DNA from: Hymenopus coronatus | Lineage: Eukaryota; Arthropoda; Insecta; Mantodea; Hymenopodidae | Length of the DNA stretch: 64,000 nucleotides | Reading direction: 5' to 3' | Assembly (NCBI GenBank): GCA_030762935.1 | Contig: CM060887.1 | Location: 11,090,501-11,154,500 of the forward strand | Shown here: in pieces, positions 1 through 10,407 of the stretch | Layout of the letters: every line of letters begins with the position of its first letter | Numbering within the stretch: position 1 is the first letter of the stretch | Made by a program: the position numbers and the translations under genes | The notes under the pieces: model-generated | The model's database searches: none | Told to the model about the DNA's origin: nothing | What the model saw: the letters and a program-made list of their open reading frames with translations, nothing else

Positions 1-294
1 TTTTAACCAAAAAAGCTACAATTATTCTAATATATACATTTATAAAATCATTAGTTTAAAATTAAATATGGGAATTAATGATAAGAATTTCTTTTCTTTG
101 AAGTTTTAAACGTACGTTTTATTATTAAACTATAAAAAACATTTAATGTTAATATTTCATTACAGTGAACTTTTTTGACCTATGCATTTGTAGACAAGAT
201 ATCTTGTAGAGCCTGTATACTGGATTTAGAATCACTGTGCATTAGGTAAGCTTCAGTTTTGTATGTGCAGTAATGCTTTCTCACAACTGTATTG
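1..294. other. AT-rich sequence, nothing recognised
   Basis: No transposon terminus, tRNA-type promoter box or coding-like frame was found here. The right edge runs into the degraded 5' part of an F1 copy, so the boundary is approximate. Confidence 0.4.
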
Positions 295-986
295 GTCATA
301 TTACTTGATCCTTGTAAGTAGAAGGAAATACATTAGGCTAAAATGTTCAAATTGTTTCAAAACGTAACGCTATGTGAAACAATTGATACTTGCTTCGATT
401 TGCGTCGTCCGGTTTGAGAAAAGCAAGAAAAATTGAAACTAACAACAAGGAATATCTCTAAAACGGTCAACTCTACGAGAAAAACTTATATGACATAAAA
501 TATGTTTTTTTAACAATATCTAATTTTTTGTGCAGTAATTTTTTATCTACCTTTACGTTTAACAAGTTAAGCAAAATTCAGAAAAAAATTCATCCAGAAC
601 AAAAAAGTCATCAGAGTATACTCCCAGAAGATTTAAAATACACATTTTGTTATGTAAATATCTTTAATATACGGAATTTTAATGAAAATCTTTAGACCAT
701 TTTTGGAAAAAACAAAATTTTCAAAAATGTTTCCATGTAAAGAGTAGTTTGTGATGGAGGGATTTTTTTTTTTTTACTAGATACTAAAGATTAATACCAA
801 GTTTGGTATTTTACCGACTTTTCGTTTTTGAGCTGTGCACACATACGTACCTTTTTCTAAAACATTTTCGGACTCATGGGACCTCAAAACATGTATTTCC
901 GGCGAAATCTCTGTGTCTAATTTTTAGGTGCATTAAAATACCTTCTCTATATACTATGGACGCAGTAAGTGTAGAGAAAGTAAAAA
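295..986 (+). mobile_element. F1 (HINE-like) copy, 5'-truncated
   Basis: The copy is recognisable from the TACTTG-CTTGTAAGTAGAAG core through the frame-free AT-rich body to the conserved end, which closes in GTAGAGAAAGTAAAAA at about 971-986. The first ~80 bp, including the TCTGATG terminus, are missing or too diverged. The CA tract is almost absent (ACACATACG). The 62-residue open frame at 803-991 is a by-product of the F1 3' module and is not a gene. Confidence 0.75.
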
Positions 987-1291
987 TATGATTCGTGAGA
1001 CAACAGAATTTGTCAATAAATTCTTAATCTTTATTCAGTTCCTTACAAATTAGGAATTAGTTTACAGCTGACAACATTGTGAAACAAGGCCCAGGTTGGT
1101 GTTCGTGACCATCAGTAATCCTTTTACTGTTCGGATGAGTGGTCAAGAAACAGTTACGCTAGAAGCTTTCCTCGAGTTACCTATCTTTGGGGTCTGACCC
1201 AAACTTTCTCGACCAGCCTAACTACTGACTTAACAGACCTGGTCAATCGAAGGAATTACTAAGCCTCTTTGGGCCACTGAAGTTGTCGTTT
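987..1291. other. Unassigned sequence between two F1 copies
   Basis: The segment is less AT-rich than its neighbours at 1080-1280, but no tRNA boxes, terminal inverted repeats or protein similarity are visible. Confidence 0.4.
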
Positions 1292-1853
1292 ACTTTCTCT
1301 ACACGCACTATGTACATAGTGTATTGCACCCAAAAAATTCGATACCGAGATTTCACCGGATATACATATTTTGGGACCCCCAGAATCCAGAAAAAGCATT
1401 TTTAGAAATGTCAAACTTGGTATTTAATTCAGTATTTTCCAAGGATGCTACTCGAGAAAATCCCCCCACCCCAAACAACCTTTACATGAAAAAAAGTTTT
1501 AAATTTTTACTTTTCTCAAAAATTCCTCTAACGATTTTGATTAAAATCTCTTAATTTTATCATATTTATATGATAATATATATGGAAAGTCGATGTTCAC
1601 TTTTTTCATCCTGGTCATGCAAAAAGAAGGAATTTCAAATGCATCATACATTGACAGTTTTTAAAAGATGTTACTATTACGTTAGCCAACTGTATTCCCT
1701 TATTCCCCTTCTACTTAGAATGAAAGAACAAATAAAAACTATTTTTGCTGAGGTTTATTTCGATTAGTATGAAGTAGGGAGAAGAATATGCTTTCGTAAG
1801 AACAGTTTGTTGCAGTATTATTGGAGAAAGTCATGTGAATAGAACACATGAAA
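1292..1853 (-). mobile_element. F1 copy with internal deletions
   Basis: It begins with ACTTTCTCTACACGCACTATG (3' hairpin on the minus strand) and ends at GTCATGTGAATAGAACACATGA (5' end). The hairpin arm, the CA tract and part of the core after 1560 are shortened, giving ~560 bp instead of ~870. Confidence 0.75.
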
Positions 1854-2221
1854 TATTATACAACATATGTAACATTAAGGTCTTAATCGAAGCAAGTGTT
1901 AAGTTAAAGTTGCATTTATGAACAAGTCTTTAGACATGTTAATGTTTTAAAGTACTTTTTTTTTTTAAATACTTGATATGTAAGTTAATCACATTCTGAA
2001 CACATATTTGGCAATGTAAGCTAACTTTACAACTCATTTATTAATTTCCAACAAGAACTCTAAGTACTTAAAGTACATTTAGGAAATCACGTAACGCTCA
2101 AGACATGTGCTACTTCAAGTAAAGAATCTATTGCAAAAATCATTAACAAAAGAGTGTATAAGAAGGCTTTGTCCATATATAGATGTAGCCTTTCATTTGT
2201 TCACTTCGCGCATTCATTTTT
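1854..2221. other. AT-rich sequence, nothing recognised
   Basis: No repeat end, coding signal or RNA-gene signal is visible. It may contain very old F1 remnants, but alignment by eye is not convincing. Confidence 0.35.
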
Positions 2222-2618
2222 AATTTCTCTACACGTACTATGCACATAGCGTATAGAGAAGATATTGTAATGCATCCAAAAATTCCAAACCAAGATTTCG
2301 CCGGAAATACATGTTTTGGGTCCCCCTGAAACCAAAATATTTTTTTTTGGAAAAAGGTCCGCGTGTGTTTGGTATCTTCCAAGGATGCGACACGAAGATT
2401 TTCAAGTAAATCCCCCACCCCAACTACCCTTTACATGGAACTTTTTTCAAAAATTTTGATTAAAATATCGAATATTTCGCTTCTACTTACAAGGAAGGAA
2501 GTAATACGACTATTTCTGCTATTTATTTCCCGATTAGCATGAGCTAATTTGAATCATAAGCTTTTTAACAAAAATTTGTTGCAGAGATGTAGAGAAAGTT
2601 ATGTGAATTGATCACAAT
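2222..2618 (-). mobile_element. F1 copy, first unit of a three-unit head-to-tail array
   Basis: The 3' hairpin is at 2222-2265 and the 5' end near 2618 (ATGTGAATTGATCACA). About half of the core is missing. It is followed without a gap by another F1 copy in the same orientation. Confidence 0.75.
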
Positions 2619-2619
2619 A

Positions 2620-3034
2620 TATTACTATGTACATAGTGTATAGAAAAGGTATTGTGATATACCCAAAAACACCGATACCGAGATTTCACCGGAAATACAT
2701 GTTTTGGGTCCCCCTGAATCCAAAAAAAGCATTTTTGGAAAAAGGTCCGTATATGTGTGTGCGTGTGTGTGTGTGTCTGTGGATAGCATAGCTCAAAAAC
2801 GAAAAGACCGTTGAATACAAACAAAGGAACTTCAATCACATAGCAACCAGCTTTTGAATATTAGTTTAGCCTATAGTACTCCCATATTTCCCTTCTGCTT
2901 ACAAGGAAGCAAGTAATAAGACTATTTGTGCTAAATTTTTTCTCGATTAGAATGAAGTAAATAGAAGTATAAGCTTTTTAACAATAATTAGTTGCAGAGA
3001 GGTAGAGAAAGTCATGTGAATGGAACACATCAGA
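2620..3034 (-). mobile_element. F1 copy, middle unit of the array
   Basis: The unit lacks the outer hairpin arm and starts directly at TACTATGTACATAGTGTATAG. It has a short GT tract at 2757-2777 and a large core deletion between the GT tract and the 5' third. The 5' end (AACACATCAGA) reaches 3034 and abuts the next unit across only five T's. Confidence 0.75.
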
Positions 3035-3039
3035 TTTTT

Positions 3040-3175
3040 ACTTTCTCCATACGCACTATGTGCATAGTGTATAGAGAAAGTATTGCACTCCACCCAAAAA
3101 GTCGATACCGAGATTTCACCGGAAATATATGTTTTAGGGTCCCCAATATCCAAAAAAAGCATTTTCACAAAAAGA

Positions 3176-3231
<56 letters not shown>

Positions 3232-3944
3232 TGTGTCCGTGTGTCTGTGAACACGATAACTCAAAAACGAAAAGTCGGTAAAACACCAAACTTGGTATTT
3301 AAGTTTAGTATCTTCCAGGGATGCGACACGAAGATTTTGAGAAAAATCCCCCCACCCCCAACTACCCTTTACATGGAACTTTTTTCGAAATTTTGATTTT
3401 CTCAAAAATGCCTCAACCGATTTTGATTAAAATTTCGTATATTAAACATATTTACGTGACAAATAAAATGTATATCTTGAATTTTCTGGGAATACCCTCT
3501 GAAGAGTAGTTTATTCTGGATGAATTTTACTAAATTTTGAATAACTGCTAAACCGTAAGAGATGGACAAAAACTTACTACACAAAAAATGTAGAGCACAT
3601 TAAAACACACAATTTATGTTATATACATTATTTTTCGTGAAGTTCGTCGTTTTAGACATTCCTTATTTTTGGTTTCTGCTATGAAAAACAAACTTTTCTC
3701 ATACAGGAACTTGTCAACTCCTATCCATATAAACAAAGGAACTTCATTGGCATAGCAACCAGCTTTTGACTATCACTTTAACCTACGGTTGTCCTTTATT
3801 TCGCTTCTACTTACAAGGAAGCGAGTAATTAGACTATTTCTGCTATTTTTTTTCTGATTAGCATAAAGTAAATAGAAGTATAAATTGTTTAAGAATTATT
3901 TGTTGCAGGGATATGGAGAAAGTCATGTGAATGGTACACATCAG
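3040..3944 (-). mobile_element. F1 copy, full length, last unit of the array
   Basis: It is a near-complete ~905-bp copy from ACTTTCTCC (3' end) to ACACATCAGA (5' end). It holds the full hairpin, a long GT tract, the internal inverted repeat near 3280-3300 and the complete core. The junction with the preceding unit is CATCAGA-TTTTT-ACTTTC, so the two units share a single T-run. Confidence 0.85.
3179..3228. repeat. (GT)n microsatellite inside F1
   Basis: About 25 GT units lie at the position where every F1 copy carries a GT/CA tract. Its length varies strongly between copies. Confidence 0.95.
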
Positions 3945-3997
3945 ATTTTTTTTAACAGTTTCTTAAAAGTATTTCCAAAAGTAATTGCCTAAACAAC

Positions 3998-4098
3998 GAA
4001 CTGTAAGTTACTTATCAGATCTCGAATGCTTGGCTCGGCCCAGCGGGCCTCGTATTCCCAATATACATTCTCGATCTGATAAGTATAACTTACAGTTC
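3998..4098. mobile_element. Snap-back (hairpin) MITE-like element
   Basis: The arms at 3998-4030 and 4066-4098 are inverted copies of each other. The left arm begins GAACTGTAAGTTA and the right arm reads inversely GAACTGTAAGTTATA; the arms differ by a 2-bp gap and one change. They enclose about 35 bp of GC-richer loop (GGCTCGGCCCAGCGGGCC). The size and near-perfect palindromy fit a foldback MITE. No target duplication could be fixed, and the superfamily is unknown. Confidence 0.6.
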
Positions 4099-4997
4099 TT
4101 AGTACGCAATATACTATTTCGTGTAAACTGTTATTTTTATGAAAACTACAAGGAGGATGTTTGTTCTTTATGGGTTTCGATTCCTAAGCAGGCTCTTAAT
4201 CTTGTTGATCAGGGTTGGCCATGTAACCAAGACAACCAGAAAATACAGCTCTGTTAAAACGCTAACTCGATTACTTGTTCTGTGGAGCTTTATGTGCACG
4301 CCCAATCTAATAGCCGAGCAATCTGTTTGGTCCAGCTAGCAATCCGTACACATCTTGATGCTGCATTCTTACCAGGAGCATTTCATCTTCACGAAATAAT
4401 CTTCTTTCTTTTCTGAGCACAACTGCAGTGATTTTACGATGCTTTATCATCCAACCAATTTCATGTGTACATTCTCACCACTTTCTGTATCTATTCTACA
4501 ATAAAAGCCTATTCCTCTATTTACTTGATCCTTCACAATATAAACAATAACAAAAATTATTTTATCACATAAGTTCCTATACATTGAGGCGATACATCAG
4601 ACCGACCAAAAATAAATAGTTAAATAACAATTATTAAGCAATAATTAATGAAAAACCAAAAGTCAAAGTAATATAAATCGGTAATTTTTGGAATAGAAGC
4701 AATGTAAATGTACCATTGGAAAGCCAGTACAATACTGCACATTTGTTTTAAGTTTGAGCTATATCGATGAATAAACAGCGACATAATTTAAGATCTGTTT
4801 CTCGGCAAAGTGTATAGATAGGCAAAATATAATTTTCTTAGGAGGGTGCAACTCTCGGACATGTAGTGTAGCGACAGTAAGGCGCCTCTTCACCCCCCCC
4901 CCCCAAGCGTAAGGGTCTGTTGGAGAAGGCATCATGACGCTACTTTAGAGCCAGTGAGAAAATAATACTTAAATTTAAACAAAAGCGTCCCCCAATC
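4099..4997. other. Unassigned sequence (about 0.9 kb)
   Basis: The region is F1-free. It contains a 14-bp C homopolymer near 4893-4906 and no recognisable gene or mobile element. The open frames here are short and have no coding character I can defend. Confidence 0.4.
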
Positions 4998-5269
4998 GTC
5001 ACCGAGATTTCACCAGAAATACATGTTCTGGGTCCCCCAAAGCATTTTTGGAAAAAGGTCCGTGTGAGGGTGCGTGTGTGTTTTCGTTTTTGAGCTATGC
5101 TGCCCACACACACACATACACACACATGGATATTTTTATTTAAAAAGTTTTTTTGGGGGGTTCAGGGAGTCTCAAAACGTGTATTTCCGGTGAAATCTAG
5201 GTATCGAATTTTTGGGTGCAATACAATACCTTCTCTATACACTAGGTACATAGTTCGTATAGAGAAAGT
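4998..5269. mobile_element. Two F1 3' ends fused back to back
   Basis: 4998-5080 is a minus-strand F1 3' module (TCACCGAGATTTCACC to the GTGTGTG tract) lacking its terminal hairpin. 5083-5269 is a plus-strand 3' module with CA tract, T-run, CCGGTGAAATC and terminal GTATAGAGAAAGT. The two meet at the GT/CA tract, so the unit is an imperfect palindrome with 3' ends facing outward. Confidence 0.7.
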
Positions 5270-5719
5270 AAAAAGCTGATACAATCAACTTCCCCTTACA
5301 TTGTTACGATCTTTGCTTCTCCCCTCACTCCCTCCAACACGGCGCAACGGTTTGTTTCTCCTAGGAAAAAATAAAGCATCACGTATTACACAGATGATTT
5401 ATGCTTCCTCTTTTACCGTATTTAATGCAACCGCCAGCAAGATATAATGTAGGAGGGTGGCACTAATTCCGCGGTAAACAAATCTTTTTGCTACGTACAC
5501 AAACTGAACCACACGAGAGAAGAAAAATCACCGCAAAGCTCCTGTAATAGCAGTCACAGTATCCTCCTTTATATCTAACAGGAAAGCGCTTAAGTACACA
5601 CAATTATCTAACATCTATCACAAAACAGATGACAATCTTATACTTTACATCCACATGGTTTCACATGTAAATATTGATAACCAATTATCGTGGACCACCC
5701 ATATTGACTATTTAAAAAA
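5270..5719. other. Unassigned sequence
   Basis: Mixed composition, with no repeat terminus or convincing reading frame. Confidence 0.4.
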
Positions 5720-6431
5720 TCTGATGTGTACCATTCACATGACTTTCTCTATATCCCTGCAACAAATTATTCTGAAAATGCTTATTCTTCTATTTACTTT
5801 ATGCTAATCAGAAAAAATTAGCAGAAATATTCTTATTACTTGCCTCCTTGTAAGTAGAAGCGAAATAAGGGACTACCATAGGTTAAAGTGATAGTCAAAA
5901 GCTGGTTGCTATGTCAATGAAGTTCCTTTGTTTATGTGGATCGGAGTTGACACGTTCCTGAATGAGAAAAATATAAGTTTTTCATAGCAGAAACCAAAAA
6001 TAAGGAATGTCTCAAAAACGACGAACTCCAAGAAAAAAAAATTATATAACATAAATTGTGTGCTTTAATGTGCTTTACATTTTTTGTGTAGTAAGTTTTT
6101 GTACATCTCTTACGGTTTAGCAGTTATTCAAAATTCCGTAAAATTCATCCCGAATAAACTACTCTTCAGAGGCCATTCCTAGAAAATTCATGATATAAAT
6201 TTTATTTGTCAGATAAATATGTTTAATATACGAAATTTTAATCAAAATCGTTAGAGCCATTTTTGAGAAAATCAAAACTTTCGAAAAAAGTTCCATGTAA
6301 AGGGTAGTTGGGGGTGGGGGGATTTTTCTCAAAATCTTCGTGTCGCATCCCTGGAAGATACTAAACTTAAATACCAAGTTTGGTACTTTACCGACTTTTC
6401 GTTTTTGAGTTATCGTGTTCACAGACACACT

Positions 6432-6432
<1 letters not shown>

Positions 6433-6486
<54 letters not shown>
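6433..6486. repeat. (CA)n microsatellite inside F1
   Basis: About 27 CA units occupy the standard CA/GT position of the outer F1 element. Confidence 0.95.
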
Positions 6487-6489
<3 letters not shown>

Positions 6490-6511
6490 CCTTTTTGTGA
6501 AAATGCTTTTT

Positions 6512-7386
6512 ACTTTCTCCATACGCACTATGTACATAGTGTACAGAGAAAGTATTGCACTCCACCAAAAAATTCGATACCGAGATTTCACCGGAAATAT
6601 ATGTTTTAGGGTCCCCAATATCCAAAAAAAGTATTTTCAGAAAAAGGTCCGTGTGTGTGTGTCCATGTGTCCGTGTGTCTGTGAACACGATAACTCAAAA
6701 ACGAAAAGTCGGTAAAATACCAAACTTGGTATTTAAGTTTAGTATCTTCCAGGGATGCGACAGGAAGATTTTGAGAAAAATCCCCCACCCCCAACTACCC
6801 TTTACATGGAACTTTTTTCGAAAATTTTGATTTTCTCAAAAATGGCTCTAACGATTTTGATTAAAATTTCGTATGTTGAACATATTTACCTGACAAATAA
6901 AATGTATATCTTGAATTTTCTGGGAATAGCCTCTGAAGAGTAGTTTATTCTGAATGAATTCTACTAAATTTTGAATAACTGCTAAACCGTAAGAGATGGA
7001 CAAAAACTTACTACACAAAAAATGTAGACCATATTAAAACACACAGTTTATGTTATATACATTTTTTTCGTGGAGTTCGTCGTTTTTGTGACATTCCTTA
7101 TATTTGGTTTCTGCTATGAAAAACGTATACTTTTCTCATGCAGGAACTTGTCAACTCCTATCCAAATAGACAAAGGAACTTCATTGACATATCAACCAGC
7201 TTTTGACTATCACTTTAACCTACAGTTGTCCCTTATTTCGCTTCTACTTACAAGGAAGCGAGTAATTAGACTATTTCTGCTATTTTTTTCTGATTATCAT
7301 AAAGTAAATAAAAGTATAAGCTTTTTAAGAATAATTTGTTGCAGGGATATGGAGAAAGTCATGTGAATAGTACACATCAGATTTTG
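6512..7386 (-). mobile_element. F1 copy nested inside another F1
   Basis: It is a complete minus-strand copy from ACTTTCTCC at 6512 to ACATCAGA at 7381; TTTTG at 7382-7386 is extra sequence at the 5' junction. It has the full hairpin, a short GT tract and an intact core. Because the target is a known F1 sequence, this copy fixes the element's ends well: TC at the 5' side, AGT at the 3' side, inside a T/A-run, with no target-site duplication. Confidence 0.85.
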
Positions 7387-7505
7387 TTGGATATTGGGGA
7401 CCCTAAAACATATATTTCCGGTGAAATGTCGGTATCGAATTTTTGGGTGGAGTGCAATACCTTCTCTATACACTATGTACATAGTGCGTATGGAGAAAGT
7501 AAAAA

Positions 7506-7940
7506 GAGACTGTCTAGTATTTTATTTATTTATTAGTCTGACTCATAAATGAGTTTGCCAAGTGACACAGAACAATATACATTTAGAGGTTTTTAACAAA
7601 AAAAATGTGATAAGCGAGTATTACAACGAATAGTTGTTATAATAGTTATATAAAATTAAGCTATGACAACAAATTGTAACAGATTTCAAAAGATGTGAAA
7701 CAATAAAAGTTATAACAATAAAAGAGAAAATAAAAACTACAAAAGCGATTTATAAACCATAATACATTTTACGTTCTGTTCAAACCATATACATGATTTC
7801 GAAAAATAACTACGCAATGTTTTATGATGTTTTCCGTGATTGCTTGTTCCACACTTCTGTTGATTTTATATTTTGCCCTCCATTTCACAAACATATTTAT
7901 AATTGTTCCTCCAGATCCAAAAAATAGACCTACTATTGTT
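7506..7940 (-). mobile_element. Non-LTR retrotransposon, 3' end only
   Basis: On the minus strand, 7940 to about 7769 encodes a run with the sense of a LINE ORF2 C-terminus: FFGSGGTIINM followed by IIKHCVVIFRNHVYG and a stop. A 3' untranslated stretch follows, ending in an AATAAATAAATAAA-type tail near 7513-7533. The copy is 5'-truncated, as usual for LINEs. Assignment rests on motif resemblance and tail structure and I cannot name the clade. Its 5' end abuts an F1 copy. Confidence 0.5.
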
Positions 7941-8742
7941 ATTTTTCTGAGATTATACATAGGAATAGAGAAGTATTGTATTCCACCCAAAAATTCGATA
8001 CAGAGATTTCACCGGAAATACATGTTTTGGGTCCCCCGAAATAAAAAAGGCATTTTTGGAAAAAGGTCCGTGTGTGTGCGTGAGTGTGTTTCTGTGGACA
8101 GCACAACTCAAAAATGAAAAGACCGTTGGTATTTAGGTACCTTCCAAGGAAAATCCCCTCACCCCTAACTACGCTTTACATGGAACTTTTTTTGAAAATT
8201 TTTCTTTTCTCAAAAATGACTAACGATTTTGATTAAAATATCGTATATTAAAGGTATTTACCTGGCAAATAAAATTATATCTCTAATTTTCTTGGAATAG
8301 CCTCTGAAGAGTACTTCATTCTGGATGAATTTTACGGAATTTTACATAACTGCTAAACCGTAAGACTTGGACAAGAACTTATCACACAAAAATATAGAGC
8401 ACGTTTAAATACACAATTTATGTAATATGCATTTTTTTCGTGGAGCTGGTCATTTTTTTAGATATTCATTATTTTGGGTTTCAGCGTTGAAAAACTTACT
8501 TCTCTCATACAGGAATTTGTCAACTCCTGTCCATACAAACAAAGGAACTTCAGTCCAACAGCAACCAGCTTTTGCCTATCGCTTTAATCTATGCTACTCC
8601 CTTATTTCGCTTCTACTTAAAAGGAAGCAAGTAATAAGAGTATTTCTGCTATTTTTTCTCGATTAGCATGAAGTAAATAGAAACATAAGCTTTTTAACAA
8701 TAATTTGGTGTGAGATGTAGAGAAAATTATGTGGATGGAACA
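7941..8742 (-). mobile_element. F1 copy, nearly full length
   Basis: The 3' hairpin is degraded (TTTTTCTGAGATTATACATAGGAATAGAG begins at about 7941; key match is ATTATACATAGGAATAGAG), while the CCGGAAATACATG motif, short GT tract, core and 5' end (GTGGATGGAACAC at 8742) are clear. It is directly followed by a T-run and a solo plus-strand F1 3' module. Confidence 0.75.
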
Positions 8743-8866
8743 CTTTTTTTTTTTTTTTTTTAATAGAGGGGACCCTAAGACGTCTGGGAGTCGAAGTTTT
8801 GGGTGCAATACAAAACCTTCTCTATACACTATGTACTTAGTACGTGCAGCGAAAGTAAAAATCTCT
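8743..8866 (+). mobile_element. Solo F1 3' module
   Basis: A 16-T run is followed by the ~105-bp F1 terminal segment (GAGGGGACCCTAAGACG to GCAGCGAAAGT). No core belongs to it. Together with the preceding minus copy it reproduces the right half of the nested arrangement at 5720-7500, so it may be what remains of an outer element after its left part was lost. Confidence 0.65.
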
Positions 8867-9340
8867 TTAAATAACCATGCAAGCTGGAAGTTTAAAACAT
8901 GACCAATATTACTGTGTATTAATTTCAATATGACATCTTACATACTCTATTTTTCAAATTGCACAGATATTTCTTTCCCTAGTTAACAAAGCTCAATACA
9001 AGTGGAATTCTCCATGGTCATTCTTGATATTTACGCCTTCTGTTGGTCTGTACCAGCAGCTGTTTTACAACAAAGTTTTCAAATGCTAATGCTTTCCCAG
9101 AAACTACACTCACGAAAATACTGGAATCATTTGCATAGACTAGAAACTGAATATTGTAATCGTACTGTAAGTTTGCTGACCCAGCATGTAATGGGGTTCG
9201 TTGAGCTGAAAACTTCCCGAGACGAGAAACAGCAACGATGATTCCGTGTGAAGCGCATCTGTTCGTTTCTGGTGCGCTGGAGATTCGTTTGGATGTAGTT
9301 GCGTTTGTATGGCAAACAAAGAATAGCCAGCAGTTGGAAG
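8867..9340. other. Unassigned sequence
   Basis: A 79-codon plus-strand open frame (9002-9241) is present, but it shows no recognisable domain or coding signature. Nothing else is recognised up to the TTAA of the next element. Confidence 0.4.
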
Positions 9341-9344
9341 TTAA

Positions 9345-9845
9345 CCCTTAGTTGCCTGCACCAGTATACTATATGCCATTTAAAACTGGAGTTCTAGTAA
9401 AATTATTATAAAAAACAATAGACAAAATAGAAATGAAAATAAATGTAGATCCTTTATTAATATTTTTCTTCCCAATTAAAAGTTTAAATTCTTCTAAACC
9501 AGTTGTCATAATAGGCACTACAAAAAAGGCATGACAGTTAATGGACTGGCCATCCATTCAAAGTCAAATCCAAGTGATTGTGGTAAAGGACGGGGAGAGC
9601 CCAAGTAAAATAATCGGTGTGATGCGTTGAAGTTAATGGGGTTACATTTGACTGTAGTTATGTTGGTTTTCTCCTTTATTTATTTAAAAAATCCGCTGCA
9701 ATTTTAGGGCAAAAATTTCATATATTTTTACGATATAAAACAGTCTTGATTACTTGACGTTTATGCTTGAAGGTTAGTATAACATGAAATTAATCCTAGA
9801 GTACAACCCTAGCGGAACTTACATGTACTGACACGCAACAAAGGG
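9345..9845. mobile_element. piggyBac-like MITE with TTAA target duplication
   Basis: TTAA occurs at 9341-9344 and again at 9846-9849. Immediately inside are inverted ends CCCTTAGTTGCCTG (left) and CCCTTTGTTGCGTG (right, read inward), 12 of 14 positions matching. TTAA specificity plus a CCC-start terminal repeat is the hallmark of piggyBac-type elements. The 501-bp interior shows no transposase similarity, so this is a non-autonomous derivative. An AT-rich core and a tRNA-SINE just downstream are independent. Confidence 0.65.
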
Positions 9846-9885
9846 TTAAATCAGCTGATAATCGGGGCTCATCAGTAGCTTCGTT

Positions 9886-10090
9886 GGCCGCGCCGTGGCC
9901 AAGTGGTCAGACCATTCGCCTCTCACATAGACGGCCCGGGTTCGATCCCAAGCGCCCGCATGTGAGATTTGTGGTGGACAAAGCCGCGCAGTGGCGGGTT
10001 TTCTCCGGGTTCTCCCGCCATCTCATTCCACCGGGGCTCGATCTTCATTTATCATCAGTGTCGTCGCCTGTGTTACCAGAGCAGTGAAAG
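9886..10090 (+). mobile_element. tRNA-derived SINE, family 1
   Basis: The head carries an RNA polymerase III A box TGGCCAAGTGGT (9896-9907) and B box GGTTCGATCCC (9939-9949). The body has the motif GGGTTTTCTCCGGGTTCTCC near 9994-10013, shared with the second copy at 40209-40432. The head does not fold into a proper acceptor stem, so it is a SINE and not a tRNA gene. The 3' boundary is uncertain, with the flank running to about 10150. Confidence 0.75.
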
Positions 10091-10163
10091 CGGGTAATTA
10101 ATTCGTTGTTAAAAAGGTGGATACAGTTATTTGTTAATGGGACAGTCTTGTCAAATCTTTTTG

Positions 10164-10399
10164 CTTTCTCTACATGTACTATGTACATAGTGTATAGAGA
10201 AGGTACTGTAATGCACCCAAAAATTCGATACCGAGATTTCACCGGATCCTTGGAAGATCTGAAGTTGGTATTTAACTGACTTTTCCTTTTTGGGCCACGC
10301 TGCCACATCACACACACAGACCTTTTTCCAAAAAATTTTTTTTTTTGGATTCAGGAGCTCCAAAACATGTATTTCCAGTGAAATCAAATTTTTGGGTGC
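10164..10399. mobile_element. Two F1 3' ends fused back to back
   Basis: 10164-10245 is a minus-strand 3' module (hairpin TACATGTACTATGTACATAG to TTTCACCGGA). 10246-10399 is plus-strand F1 from TCCTTGGAAG through a short CA tract and T-run to TTTTTGGGTGCAATA, without the final hairpin. The fusion lies at GGA-TCC. The product is a short palindrome built from two 3' ends. Confidence 0.7.
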
Positions 10400-10407
10400 A
10401 ATAAAAT

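Larger units (their letters stand above)
5720..7500 (+). mobile_element. F1 copy split by a second, inverted F1 copy
   Basis: The outer element runs 5720-6511 and resumes at 7387-7500. It starts TCTGATGTG after an A-run and ends GGAGAAAGT followed by AAAAA. It is cut inside its own T-run: five T's (6507-6511) precede the insert and TT (7387-7388) follows it. The undisturbed copy near 19950-19960 has seven T's at the same place, so the insertion added no duplicated bases. Without the insert the outer copy is ~0.91 kb. Confidence 0.85.

Noticed and set aside
1292..1335. Terminal F1 stem-loop as a transcription terminator or microRNA precursor
   Set aside because: It is fixed at the end of every F1 copy and fits the rolling-circle 3' hairpin; nothing supports an independent function.
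2947..3405. Long open frames over F1 copies with His-Thr or Cys-Val repeats (for example 152 and 134 codons)
   Set aside because: They are translations of the GT/CA microsatellite and F1 core. The same DNA is conserved in all frames and both strands with indels that ignore frame, so F1 does not encode these proteins.
4893..4906. C homopolymer as a special element
   Set aside because: A single 14-bp run without associated structure; possible sequencing artefact or simple repeat.
9896..9949. tRNA-like heads with A and B boxes as tRNA genes (also 40401, 49803, 55025, 44641)
   Set aside because: They lack a paired acceptor stem and are followed by shared SINE bodies and tails, two of them with target duplications.
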